From: Promethearchaeota archaeon
GTDB lineage: Archaea > Asgardarchaeota > Lokiarchaeia > Sigyniarchaeales > SOKP01
Direction of reading: 5' to 3'
DNA: 20,230 bases
Assembly (NCBI GenBank): GCA_030606095.1
Contig: JAUWHC010000007.1
Span: 1-20,230 of the forward strand
A model generated the notes under the pieces. That model had not been told where the DNA came from. It saw nothing but the letters and a program-made list of their open reading frames with translations, and did not search any database. Position numbers and translations under genes: made by a program. Of this stretch, positions 1-5,560 are shown one piece after another (position 1 is the stretch's first letter; each line of letters opens with the position of its first letter).

Positions 1-1
1 T

Positions 2-325
2 TGGGCGCGAATTATTGAAGCTGTAGAGGCAATTGAATTAATCGCACAATATCTTGAAGATCCTGATATAGTAAATCCCGATTGCAAGACGTTAGATGTG
101 GAACCGCGAGAAGGTAGCGGTGTTGGCGTTGTGGAAGCCCCCAGAGGTATATTGCTATATAATATCTGGTCTGACGATCAAGGAATTTGTAAGAAGTTAA
201 ATCTTCTAGTGGCAACGAACCATAATATCGCTGGAATCGAGAAGACTTTAATGCATGTAGCAAAACAAGTGTTCGAAGATAAGGCTTTGGAAGGATTAAA
301 ATTACCAGACCCTTGGATTAAATAA
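2..325 (+). CDS. vhuA: F420-non-reducing [NiFe(Se)] hydrogenase large subunit, C-terminal part (5' end outside window)
   Basis: The reading frame is open from the left edge to the TAA at 323-325, giving the last 107 residues of a NiFe hydrogenase large subunit of the Vhu/Mvh group 3 type. The diagnostic stretch is GVGVVEAPRG followed by LLYN and a later NLLVATNHN segment, as in MvhA/VhuA near the C-terminus. The large subunit binds the Ni-Fe centre that splits H2 and passes electrons through the small subunit and the delta subunit to HdrA. The protein stops at DPWIK, before the usual DPCxxCxxH motif that supplies two of the four nickel ligands. That motif is encoded separately by the next gene, 30 bases downstream. 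The same split is known for Methanococcus VhuA/VhuU. The N-terminal RxCGxC motif lies outside the window. An ATG at 245 and a GTG near 98 are internal, because homology extends through both. Confidence 0.9.
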   Translation, partial: WARIIEAVEAIELIAQYLEDPDIVNPDCKTLDVEPREGSGVGVVEAPRGILLYNIWSDDQGICKKLNLLVATNHNIAGIEKTLMHVAKQVFEDKALEGLKLPDPWIK

Positions 326-355
326 AAATAAAAAGAAGGAAACTGTGATAAAAAA

Positions 356-508
356 ATGAGCGAAGAAATTCCGGAAGGAGTAGTAAATATCTTAGAAATG
401 ATAGTCCGTTGTTTTGACTGCTGACTATCGTGTGCCGCCCACATTACCGTAGTAAAAGAGGACGGCGAAGAGATTTACTCTCGCAAGTTGAATGTTGGCT
501 TAGGATGA
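356..508 (+). CDS. vhuU: Tiny selenocysteine-containing hydrogenase subunit; in-frame TGA at 422-424 read as Sec
   Basis: Reading the TGA at 422-424 as selenocysteine gives a 50-residue protein ending at the TGA of 506-508. Residues 18-29 read RCFDCULSCAAH, which is the DPCxxCxxH nickel-binding C-terminus of hydrogenase large subunits. Selenocysteine 23 stands in the place of the first cysteine, the terminal Ni ligand that is Sec in [NiFeSe] enzymes. Cys26 is the bridging ligand. The preceding large subunit lacks this motif, so the two chains together complete one active site, as for methanococcal VhuA/VhuU. Residues 30-50 would be a propeptide removed after His29 by a hydrogenase maturation protease, leaving a peptide of about 29 residues. 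The ATG is preceded by GAAGGA and GTGAT, a pattern shared by neighbouring starts. A conventional caller would stop at 422 and miss the gene. Sec decoding is inferred; it needs SelB, tRNA-Sec and SelD elsewhere in the genome. Confidence 0.85.
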
Positions 509-576
509 ATATCCAATAAAAACAATAGATTGGATATAACTGCCCCCTGTGTGGGGTTAAAGCCAATAAATGTTTT
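509..576 (+). promoter_or_regulatory. Candidate SECIS region in the 3' UTR of vhuU
   Basis: Archaeal SECIS elements usually lie in the 3' UTR, and this stretch starts directly after the vhuU stop. Two mutually exclusive folds are visible. Fold A is a perfect 9-bp hairpin, 509-517 with 529-537, with an A-rich 11-base loop and an ATGA at 505-508 just before it. Fold B is a long stem: 519-524 with 571-576 (AAAACA/TGTTTT), 529-533 with 563-567 (ATTGG/CCAAT), and a GC tip of CCCC at 543-546 with GGGG at 553-556 around a 6-base loop. A GC-rich tip on an A-rich stem is reminiscent of archaeal SECIS. I do not see a clean GA tandem opposite ATGA, so the exact element is unproven. Confidence 0.45.
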
Positions 577-615
577 AAATAAAAACGAATGAAGAAATGG
601 AAAAAAGTGAAAAAA

Positions 616-1122
616 ATGACAATAGATTTTGAATTTAGAAAACAAGTTATGGATTATCATATCGGGTCTGATTTGATTAAATATTGCTATCAATGTAGTC
701 GCTGTTCAGACAACTGTCCAATTACCAATGTAACGACAGACTTCTATATGTCTACAGGATACAACCCAAGAGCTAACATCTTAAAAGCATTGTTAGGATA
801 TAAAGATTTGATTTTTTCTGAAGATCCTTTAGCAATTTGGGGCTGCACAGTTTGCGATACATGCGACGAGGTTTGTCCGCAGAACATAGAATTAACAGAA
901 ATCTTTACTTTCTTAAAAAACGAGTCCACTAAACAAGGAAATGCGCCTGAATTTATTTATTTACAAGCGAGAGCAATTTTTGATAGTGCAAAAGCAATAC
1001 CTCCCCAATCTGCTATAGAACGCAGACGAGAACAATTAGGTCTACCGGCTGTTGCCACACCAGATGTAAGCGAATTACAAACTTTATTAAAAAATATAGG
1101 AGCAGATAAAAAGCTTAAATAG
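616..1122 (+). CDS. hdrC: CoB-CoM heterodisulfide reductase subunit C-like iron-sulfur protein
   Basis: This is a 168-residue ferredoxin-like protein with two [4Fe-4S] motifs: CYQCSRCSDNCP at residues 24-35 and CTVCDTCDEVCP at 77-88, each of the C-x2-C-x2-C-x3-CP type. That layout and length match HdrC, which relays electrons between the flavin-bifurcating HdrA and the catalytic HdrB in the cytoplasmic Hdr complex. I chose the ATG at 616 because a GTGA ribosome site sits just upstream, as at the neighbouring starts, and family homology begins there. An in-frame ATG at 589 would add nine mostly Lys/Trp residues. The gene lies 107 bases after vhuU and 16 bases before hdrB, clearly in the same operon. 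In a non-methanogen the final acceptor may not be CoM-S-S-CoB, so the physiological disulfide or ferredoxin partner is open. Confidence 0.9.
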   Translation: MTIDFEFRKQVMDYHIGSDLIKYCYQCSRCSDNCPITNVTTDFYMSTGYNPRANILKALLGYKDLIFSEDPLAIWGCTVCDTCDEVCPQNIELTEIFTFLKNESTKQGNAPEFIYLQARAIFDSAKAIPPQSAIERRREQLGLPAVATPDVSELQTLLKNIGADKKLK

Positions 1123-1126
1123 GAGG
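1121..1126 (+). promoter_or_regulatory. Ribosome binding site of hdrB
   Basis: AGGAGG overlaps the last two bases of the hdrC stop codon and lies 12 bases before the hdrB ATG at 1139. It indicates translational linkage of the two genes and fixes the hdrB start. Confidence 0.75.
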
Positions 1127-1138
1127 AATGATGAAAAA

Positions 1139-2011
1139 ATGACAGAATATAAGATGTTTGAGGGTTGTACGATCGGAAACCGTATTCCATTTATAGAAGC
1201 AGCTTCTAGAAAAGTTTTTGATAAAGTTGGAATTGAGACCTCACAAACGAACTTTTCTTGTTGCCCAGACCCTACGGGCATGAAATCGTTTGATAACGAC
1301 GCTTGGTTAGCAATCGGTGCAAGAAATCTATGTTTAGCGGAAGCTGAAGGAAAAGACATAATTTCTCTATGTAATGGTTGTACCAACACGCTTAGAGGTG
1401 TCCAACATCAATTAAAGCACGATTTATGGAAAAAGGATAAGGTCAATAAAGAACTCGCTAAGATCGGGAAAGAATATAAAGGCACAATAGACATAAAACA
1501 TTTTGTTGATGTGCTAAGCGAAAATTTGGACAAGGTCAAAGGAGCGATAACTAAACCACTTGACGGTCTAAAAGTTGCCGTCCATCCAGGATGCCATTAT
1601 ATGCGACCTGCCGAGTGGATGGAATCAGACGATCCCATGAGACCAACCACGCTAAAGAAGCTCGTAGAAGCAAGCGGAGCAACGGTTATCGATTACGGAG
1701 AGGAAATCTTATGCTGCGGGAGTGCTGTAACTAACGCTTACGAGGAACACGGTTTTGCTAACTTAAAAATTAAGATGGATGCCATCAAAAAATCTGGCGC
1801 AGATGTGATTGCTGTAAATTGTCCAGCGTGTTATCAACAATTCGATACAAGGCAGCGAGATTTGGGTAAGAAATACGAGACAGAATACGCCATTCCCGTG
1901 TTGTATATCACAGAGCTTTATGCTTTAGCGATGGGGTTCACTCCAGACGAAATCGGCATGAAGTTTCATAGAGTTCGCATGAAATCCATATTAGAAAAAC
2001 TAGGTTTATAA
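1139..2011 (+). CDS. hdrB: CoB-CoM heterodisulfide reductase subunit B-like protein (two CCG domains)
   Basis: This 290-residue protein has two complete cysteine-rich CCG domains. The first has Cys10, Cys41-Cys42, Cys78 and Cys81 (motifs EGCTIG, SCCPDP, CNGC). The second has Cys152, Cys192-Cys193, Cys228 and Cys231 (HPGCHY, LCCGS, CPAC). In HdrB these domains bind two noncubane [4Fe-4S] clusters that cleave the disulfide substrate, and all ten expected cysteines are present. The length equals that of methanogen HdrB. The start at 1139 follows AGGAGG (1121-1126), which overlaps the hdrC stop. With VhuA/VhuU and HdrC upstream, the product likely belongs to an H2-dependent bifurcating Vhu/Hdr complex. 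The substrate in an organism without methanogenesis is unknown. The gene is followed by a T-rich terminator. Confidence 0.93.
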   Translation: MTEYKMFEGCTIGNRIPFIEAASRKVFDKVGIETSQTNFSCCPDPTGMKSFDNDAWLAIGARNLCLAEAEGKDIISLCNGCTNTLRGVQHQLKHDLWKKDKVNKELAKIGKEYKGTIDIKHFVDVLSENLDKVKGAITKPLDGLKVAVHPGCHYMRPAEWMESDDPMRPTTLKKLVEASGATVIDYGEEILCCGSAVTNAYEEHGFANLKIKMDAIKKSGADVIAVNCPACYQQFDTRQRDLGKKYETEYAIPVLYITELYALAMGFTPDEIGMKFHRVRMKSILEKLGL

Positions 2012-2016
2012 TTAAC

Positions 2017-2056
2017 CTTTTTACTTAATTATTTTTATTTATTTATTTATTTTTTT
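2017..2056 (+). terminator. T-rich archaeal terminator after the vhu-hdr operon
   Basis: A run of T tracts and five or six ATTT tandem units follows the hdrB stop within ten bases. No hairpin is needed, since archaeal RNA polymerase terminates on T tracts. It separates the operon from the next (+) gene. Confidence 0.55.
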
Positions 2057-2137
2057 AGCATTAAAGTTTTATACTAATAGTGTTAGTTTTGAATAGTAAA
2101 GAATAAAAATATTGAAGTTAATTTATTTATTGGAACT

Positions 2138-2159
2138 AATTTCTTCAGGTGAAGAAATT
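2138..2159. promoter_or_regulatory. 22-bp palindrome in the promoter region of the 2231 gene
   Basis: The arms AATTTCTTCA (2138-2147) and TGAAGAAATT (2150-2159) are perfect inverted repeats separated by GG. The element lies 72-93 bases before the ATG at 2231. It fits a dimeric repressor site or, in RNA, a 9-bp hairpin with an AGGT loop. Confidence 0.45.
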
Positions 2160-2230
2160 CCTATTAGGTATAGGACATATGTTTTTACTACTTAAAAGAG
2201 TTAAAAAGATAGAAAAGGAGAAGAAATTAA

Positions 2231-3013
2231 ATGATATCGTTCGATAAAGAGAGGTTCCCGCCCTGGTTTTTTCAATTCATCGAGAATTATTCGCATATAA
2301 TGTTAGATTTGCGATTCAACACGGATAGCGTAATGGTAGAAACGTTAAACTTCTCGCTCGATTTAGAAATCCAAGGATTTGAGGGGTTGATTTTTTACAT
2401 TTACAAACCAAACTTAAATAAAATCGAGTTTGACATTCTCGACCATAGGACAGCGTTCATTAGCACAATAAAGAATTTGCATATTGACCTTAAAGATTAT
2501 ACCTCTTCAGATTCGTTAGATTTTATTCTTATCCCTTTTGGGCACTTCAGAGAAGACCATAAGTTTATTCCAGTAATACACAGCGGAAATGTAGAATCAA
2601 ATTATCAGATATTTACTTGGGCTCCTTCGCTACTTTTTAAAAACATTAAATCGATAATTAAAATTGCTAATACTTACGACGAAATAGTGCCGCTAGCGTA
2701 TTTAGATCGGTACTTTTATCAATTCAATAGCTCATTTAAAGGAAATAAAACGGAATTTCTTTTCAGTCTTATTAATATCCTCGTTAGTCTTGAGGATATG
2801 CCCGATATTGAACCTTTAGTTTCTAAGATAAAAGAGTTAATCACAAAAACTAACGAGCTTTTATTTGAATTGTGTCAAAGATCAATTCCCTTAGAAATGA
2901 TTAACCTTCTCAAAGAATTAGAGCGGTTGAAATTCAATGTTGACAATTTATCTAAAGAAGAAATCTTTAATTGGCTCGACGACCTTTTAAATATTTATGC
3001 AGATAAGGTTTAA
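2231..3013 (+). CDS. Hypothetical protein, 260 residues, mixed beta then helical
   Basis: I do not recognise this protein. The start at ATG 2231 is supported by AAAAGGAGAAG eleven bases upstream. The first 150 residues look like a mixed alpha/beta domain rich in aromatic and hydrophobic strands (for example FEGLIFYIYKPNLNKIEFDI). The last 100 residues are helical and charged, with leucine-rich stretches around 170-190 and 205-260. There is no signal peptide, transmembrane segment, cysteine cluster or nucleotide-binding motif. It sits alone between the vhu-hdr operon and a convergent membrane-protein gene, with its own promoter region containing a 22-bp palindrome. Codon and base use match the neighbours. 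It is probably a cytoplasmic lineage-specific protein, and nothing here indicates a function. Confidence 0.8.
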   Translation: MISFDKERFPPWFFQFIENYSHIMLDLRFNTDSVMVETLNFSLDLEIQGFEGLIFYIYKPNLNKIEFDILDHRTAFISTIKNLHIDLKDYTSSDSLDFILIPFGHFREDHKFIPVIHSGNVESNYQIFTWAPSLLFKNIKSIIKIANTYDEIVPLAYLDRYFYQFNSSFKGNKTEFLFSLINILVSLEDMPDIEPLVSKIKELITKTNELLFELCQRSIPLEMINLLKELERLKFNVDNLSKEEIFNWLDDLLNIYADKV

Positions 3014-3074
3014 ACGACTTTATTATTTTTATGGATGACTGCTATGTCATAACCCTGGTAAGATTTAATAATAA

Positions 3075-3088
3075 AGAAAAAATTTTCT
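3075..3088. terminator. Putative bidirectional terminator between convergent genes
   Basis: AGAAAA and TTTTCT form an inverted repeat around two bases in the 79-base gap between the convergent genes ending at 3013 and 3093. It is followed on the (+) strand by several T tracts, and A tracts precede it. The stem is weak and AT-only. Confidence 0.35.
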
Positions 3089-3092
3089 TATC

Positions 3093-3647
3093 TTATTTTT
3101 TAATTTTTTTTATAACGAGAAGAATTAACGCTACTAGGAAGAAAATTACTCCAACAATCAAGAAACCAAATTTAATCGTCGCAGATAGTGATGCAATTAA
3201 GGGTATGAACGATGCAAACGCGAGGGGATCTTGTAGCATGATGAGTAAATTAATGTTTTCTATAATGTCAAAAATTCCGGCGATGATTGGCGTAAAGCTC
3301 ATGTAAAGGCCAATATTTAGGATTTCTCCGTTCAATTTTCTTGAAACGAATAAAATCAATGCAAAAAGAGGTACTGTGTAACCAATAATATAAAGAAAGT
3401 CCCAGTACACTCCCGCCGCCTGCAATTCCCTTCCTTCGGCGTCCCAATCTGCAAAGATCGTTAATATTTGCTCTTTAGTCCAAGCAAATTCAAAATCTAA
3501 GATACCATACTCATATACTGAATGTGCCAACGGTTCAAAAATCAGAATGTTAATTGTAAGAAGAATGACAATTGCTATAGCCGCAAATACTAATAGAATT
3601 AAATCGCTAGGTTCTTTTTTTAATTTTTCTAATTTTTCTAAAAACAT
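3093..3647 (-). CDS. Hypothetical membrane protein with four to five transmembrane segments
   Basis: This 184-residue protein has hydrophobic segments at about residues 17-37, 84-104, 112-136, 142-155 (weak) and 157-180. A soluble loop of about 45 residues between the first two is rich in Glu, Asp and Trp. The third segment contains a D-x-x-E-N motif (FDIIENINLL), which gives it a polar centre within the membrane. The C-terminus is KKIKK, so it is probably cytoplasmic. The start ATG at 3647 is preceded by a GTGA ribosome site (AAGTGAAAAATT). It is divergent from the tautomerase gene at 3798, with a shared 150-base promoter region holding a large dyad. I cannot assign a transport or enzymatic function. 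Confidence 0.75.
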   Translation of the reverse strand: MFLEKLEKLKKEPSDLILLVFAAIAIVILLTINILIFEPLAHSVYEYGILDFEFAWTKEQILTIFADWDAEGRELQAAGVYWDFLYIIGYTVPLFALILFVSRKLNGEILNIGLYMSFTPIIAGIFDIIENINLLIMLQDPLAFASFIPLIASLSATIKFGFLIVGVIFFLVALILLVIKKIKK

Positions 3648-3696
3648 AATTTTTCACTTATTAAAACCTAAAAATTAACTAACGAAAGTTATGATA

Positions 3697-3739
3697 ATAA
3701 CTTAACTTATGTGTTTTTTATTTACACATCTTAAGTTAT
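3697..3739. promoter_or_regulatory. Long dyad between divergent genes, overlapping a TATA box
   Basis: ATAACTTAA (3697-3705) and ATGTGT (3709-3714) pair with ACACAT (3724-3729) and TTAAGTTAT (3731-3739), giving 15 complementary positions with a CTT/C internal mismatch and a 9-base T-rich centre. The right arm runs into TTATAAAAT at about 3736-3744, a good TATA box for the gene at 3798. It is therefore probably an operator shared by the divergent genes at 3647 and 3798. Confidence 0.5.
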
Positions 3740-3797
3740 AAAATATCCTTTTTTACACAATAAACAGAAGTAAATTTTAATTAGGAGATGATAAATA

Positions 3798-3995
3798 ATG
3801 CCCGTAATTACAATTGAGGGCCCTCCTCGCGATAGAGAAACTAAACGGAAGCTTGTAAAGCAATTTACAACGATATTCAAAGAAGTTTACGGATACCCTG
3901 AAGATTTTTCTCATGTATCAATAATTATCCGCGAAAATGTCCCCGAAAATGTAGGAATAAATGGAGAATTATTAATTGATAAAAAAAGAAAATGA
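3798..3995 (+). CDS. 4-oxalocrotonate tautomerase-like protein
   Basis: This 65-residue protein starts MPVITIEGPP. The proline exposed after removal of Met1 is the catalytic base of the tautomerase superfamily. The length and the beta-alpha-beta pattern (PVITIEG, then helix TKRKLVKQFTTIFKEVYG, then strand VSIIIREN followed by PENVGINGELL) match 4-oxalocrotonate tautomerase subunits of 60-65 residues, which work as hexamers. An Arg at residue 11 or 13 could play the substrate-binding role of Arg11. A GGAGATGAT ribosome site at 3784-3792 precedes the ATG, and a TATA box sits about 55 bases upstream. The natural substrate of archaeal members is mostly unknown, and no aromatic-degradation gene is nearby, so only the fold and chemistry class are called. 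Confidence 0.82.
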   Translation: MPVITIEGPPRDRETKRKLVKQFTTIFKEVYGYPEDFSHVSIIIRENVPENVGINGELLIDKKRK

Positions 3996-4100
3996 AATTC
4001 GGATTTTAAGTTTAACAAGAGAAAAATTAATCAATTCTAAACTTTTTTTTTAATATTTTAATGATAGCAGGTTTTATTTTTAGAGGGAAAAAAACGATTC

Positions 4101-4658
4101 TTATATTGATTCTTTAGAATAATTAAATATCAAAGAGTCTTCAATCCATGCCCAGTGGAACATAGGTCTTTTAAACTCTGTATTCAAATACAAACCATTT
4201 GTTTTCATTTTATTATGAATATCCTCTAACTTAAAGTGTTCACTTCCTCCTCGATGTGTTGCATGATATGATACAAAACCTTCTTTTCTCAAAACTCGGG
4301 ACGCTTCCTTGAATAATTTATTTCTCTCATCATCATCTAATAAATGAAGTACATCATACATCAATACCACATCCATAGATTCATCAGATAAAGGGAATTC
4401 AATCTCACCTGAGGTCTTGATGATTTCTATGTTTTTTATTTTTTCTTTTTTTATCTTGCTAATTAAATCCCCAAGCAAACCTTCCTTGTCTGAATCTAAG
4501 GCATAGATTTTTCCAGAACTACCAACAATCATAGAAGCGAGCACCGTATATACTCCTGTTCCGCACCCAAAGTCTAAGATTTGTTGTCCCTTCTGTATTC
4601 CTATATCTCGAAGGATTATTTCACCTTCTTTATCCATCCAATCTTGTAAGCGTGTCAT
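4101..4658 (-). CDS. Class I SAM-dependent methyltransferase
   Basis: This 185-residue protein has a Rossmann-type methyltransferase core. Motif I is LDFGCGTGVYT at residues 28-38, which binds SAM. An acidic YALDSD follows strand 2 and should contact the SAM ribose. MDVVLMYDVLHLL near residue 95 is the motif IV region, and EASRVLRKEGFVSYH is the late helix/strand typical of UbiE/COQ5-like and Methyltransf_11 proteins. The substrate cannot be deduced. The C-terminal third, which holds the acceptor site, is short and aromatic (FHWAWIED). The ATG at 4658 has no ribosome site but follows a TTTATATT box at short distance, so the message is probably leaderless or nearly so. It lies convergent with the tautomerase gene and divergent from hypC. 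Confidence 0.85.
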   Translation of the reverse strand: MTRLQDWMDKEGEIILRDIGIQKGQQILDFGCGTGVYTVLASMIVGSSGKIYALDSDKEGLLGDLISKIKKEKIKNIEIIKTSGEIEFPLSDESMDVVLMYDVLHLLDDDERNKLFKEASRVLRKEGFVSYHATHRGGSEHFKLEDIHNKMKTNGLYLNTEFKRPMFHWAWIEDSLIFNYSKESI

Positions 4659-4913
4659 TAACTCTAATAATATAAATTATTTCAAAATATTAAACCTAAT
4701 CCCTTAATAAGATTTTTTAGCATATTATATAGCAATTTGATTGTTAGATTGATTAAAGGAATTTTTTAGATGTTAAGAATTATTCCAATGTAATATAAAA
4801 AAGATTTGATCTAATTGAATTAAATTAAAATTAAATAATAAATTCTAACCTTCTTTTAAAAATAAGCAAATATAATCATTAATTATTTTTAGGTTCTAAT
4901 ATTTGAAAAATTA

Positions 4914-4921
4914 GATATATT
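4914..4921 (+). promoter_or_regulatory. TATA box for leaderless hypC
   Basis: GATATATT is centred about 25 bases before the hypC ATG at 4942, and there is no ribosome site between them. Archaeal transcription starts about 25 bases after the TATA box, so the mRNA would begin at or next to the start codon. Confidence 0.45.
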
Positions 4922-4941
4922 CATTTTAAAATTGTAAAATT

Positions 4942-5190
4942 ATGTGTCTCGCTATCCCTGGAAAAATTATTCAGATGAATACCGAAAAAAGTTCCGCTTT
5001 GGTAGACTTTGACGGAATACAGCAAAACGTTATAACTGCTTTAATTTTAAACCCGGAAGTTGGAAAGTATGTAATCGTACACGCAGGGTACGCCATCGAA
5101 CAAATAAACGAAAACGATGCCCTTGAAGCGATTGAGCAGTGGAAAGCGATTGCAGACAATCAGAGCCTTAACTTATCCGACATTTTATAA
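4942..5190 (+). CDS. hypC: Hydrogenase maturation chaperone HypC/HupF
   Basis: This 82-residue protein begins MCLAIPGKI, the invariant HypC N-terminus in which Cys2 binds iron and contacts the hydrogenase large-subunit precursor. HypC works with HypD to assemble the Fe(CN)2CO group and deliver it to the large subunit before nickel insertion. The OB-like barrel pattern (VDFDGIQQNVITAL, then VGKYVIVHAGYAIEQI) and the length are normal for the family. The AGYAI stretch corresponds to the conserved HAGFAI motif. It lies about 3 kb from the vhuA/vhuU genes that it should serve. No hypD, hypE or hypA/B is in view, so the hyp genes are scattered in this genome. It is convergent with the small membrane protein at 5224. 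Confidence 0.93.
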   Translation: MCLAIPGKIIQMNTEKSSALVDFDGIQQNVITALILNPEVGKYVIVHAGYAIEQINENDALEAIEQWKAIADNQSLNLSDIL

Positions 5191-5223
5191 TTAATTCTTT
5201 ATTGGGAAAAAACTTAATTAAAA

Positions 5224-5409
5224 CTACTTCTTCTTTTTCTCTGAAGTTGCCATTACTAAGTATCCCGCGTTTGCGAATAAAGCTATACCAACAAACAATA
5301 AAATTACCATATCAAGAATAATATTGGAATCTCCAAACATATCAAAAAGAAACGCAATTATCAAGCAAGTCATTCCTAAGGCTAGTAGATTTTCCTTTTT
5401 CTTAACCAT
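5224..5409 (-). CDS. Small two-span membrane protein, 61 residues
   Basis: This 61-residue protein has two hydrophobic segments, at about residues 8-26 (LLALGMTCLIIAFLFDMFG) and 30-53, flanked by lysine clusters at both ends (MVKKK and EKKKK). Both termini are therefore probably cytoplasmic, joined by a short GDSN turn. An exceptionally strong ribosome site, AGGAGGG (complement of 5421-5427), lies 11 bases before the ATG, which supports real translation despite the short length. It is downstream of cooC on the same strand, separated by 150 bases with an AT-rich TATA-like stretch around 5500-5520, so it may have its own promoter. The function is unknown. A role as a small subunit or stabiliser of a larger membrane protein is possible but unsupported. 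Confidence 0.7.
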   Translation of the reverse strand: MVKKKENLLALGMTCLIIAFLFDMFGDSNIILDMVILLFVGIALFANAGYLVMATSEKKKK

Positions 5410-5560
5410 CTTGATTTCATCCCTCCTTTCGTTAATTAATTTTAATTTTATTTGGATTTCTCCAATCTAAGAGATCTAATTAAATATTAAATTGGTTTTC
5501 TATATAGTATATATAGAGTATAGAATAGAATAAAGAATAGAAGATAGTCTAAATTCTGTG

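Noticed and set aside
422..424. TGA at 422 as a nonsense mutation making a dead fragment
   Set aside because: The frame continues with the exact LSCAAH nickel-ligand motif and a clean end, and the TGA sits at the known Sec position. A random stop at this one codon is unlikely.
3031..3306. 91-codon (+) open frame at the convergent junction
   Set aside because: It overlaps the membrane-protein gene in antisense, and its start region is the terminator-like gap.
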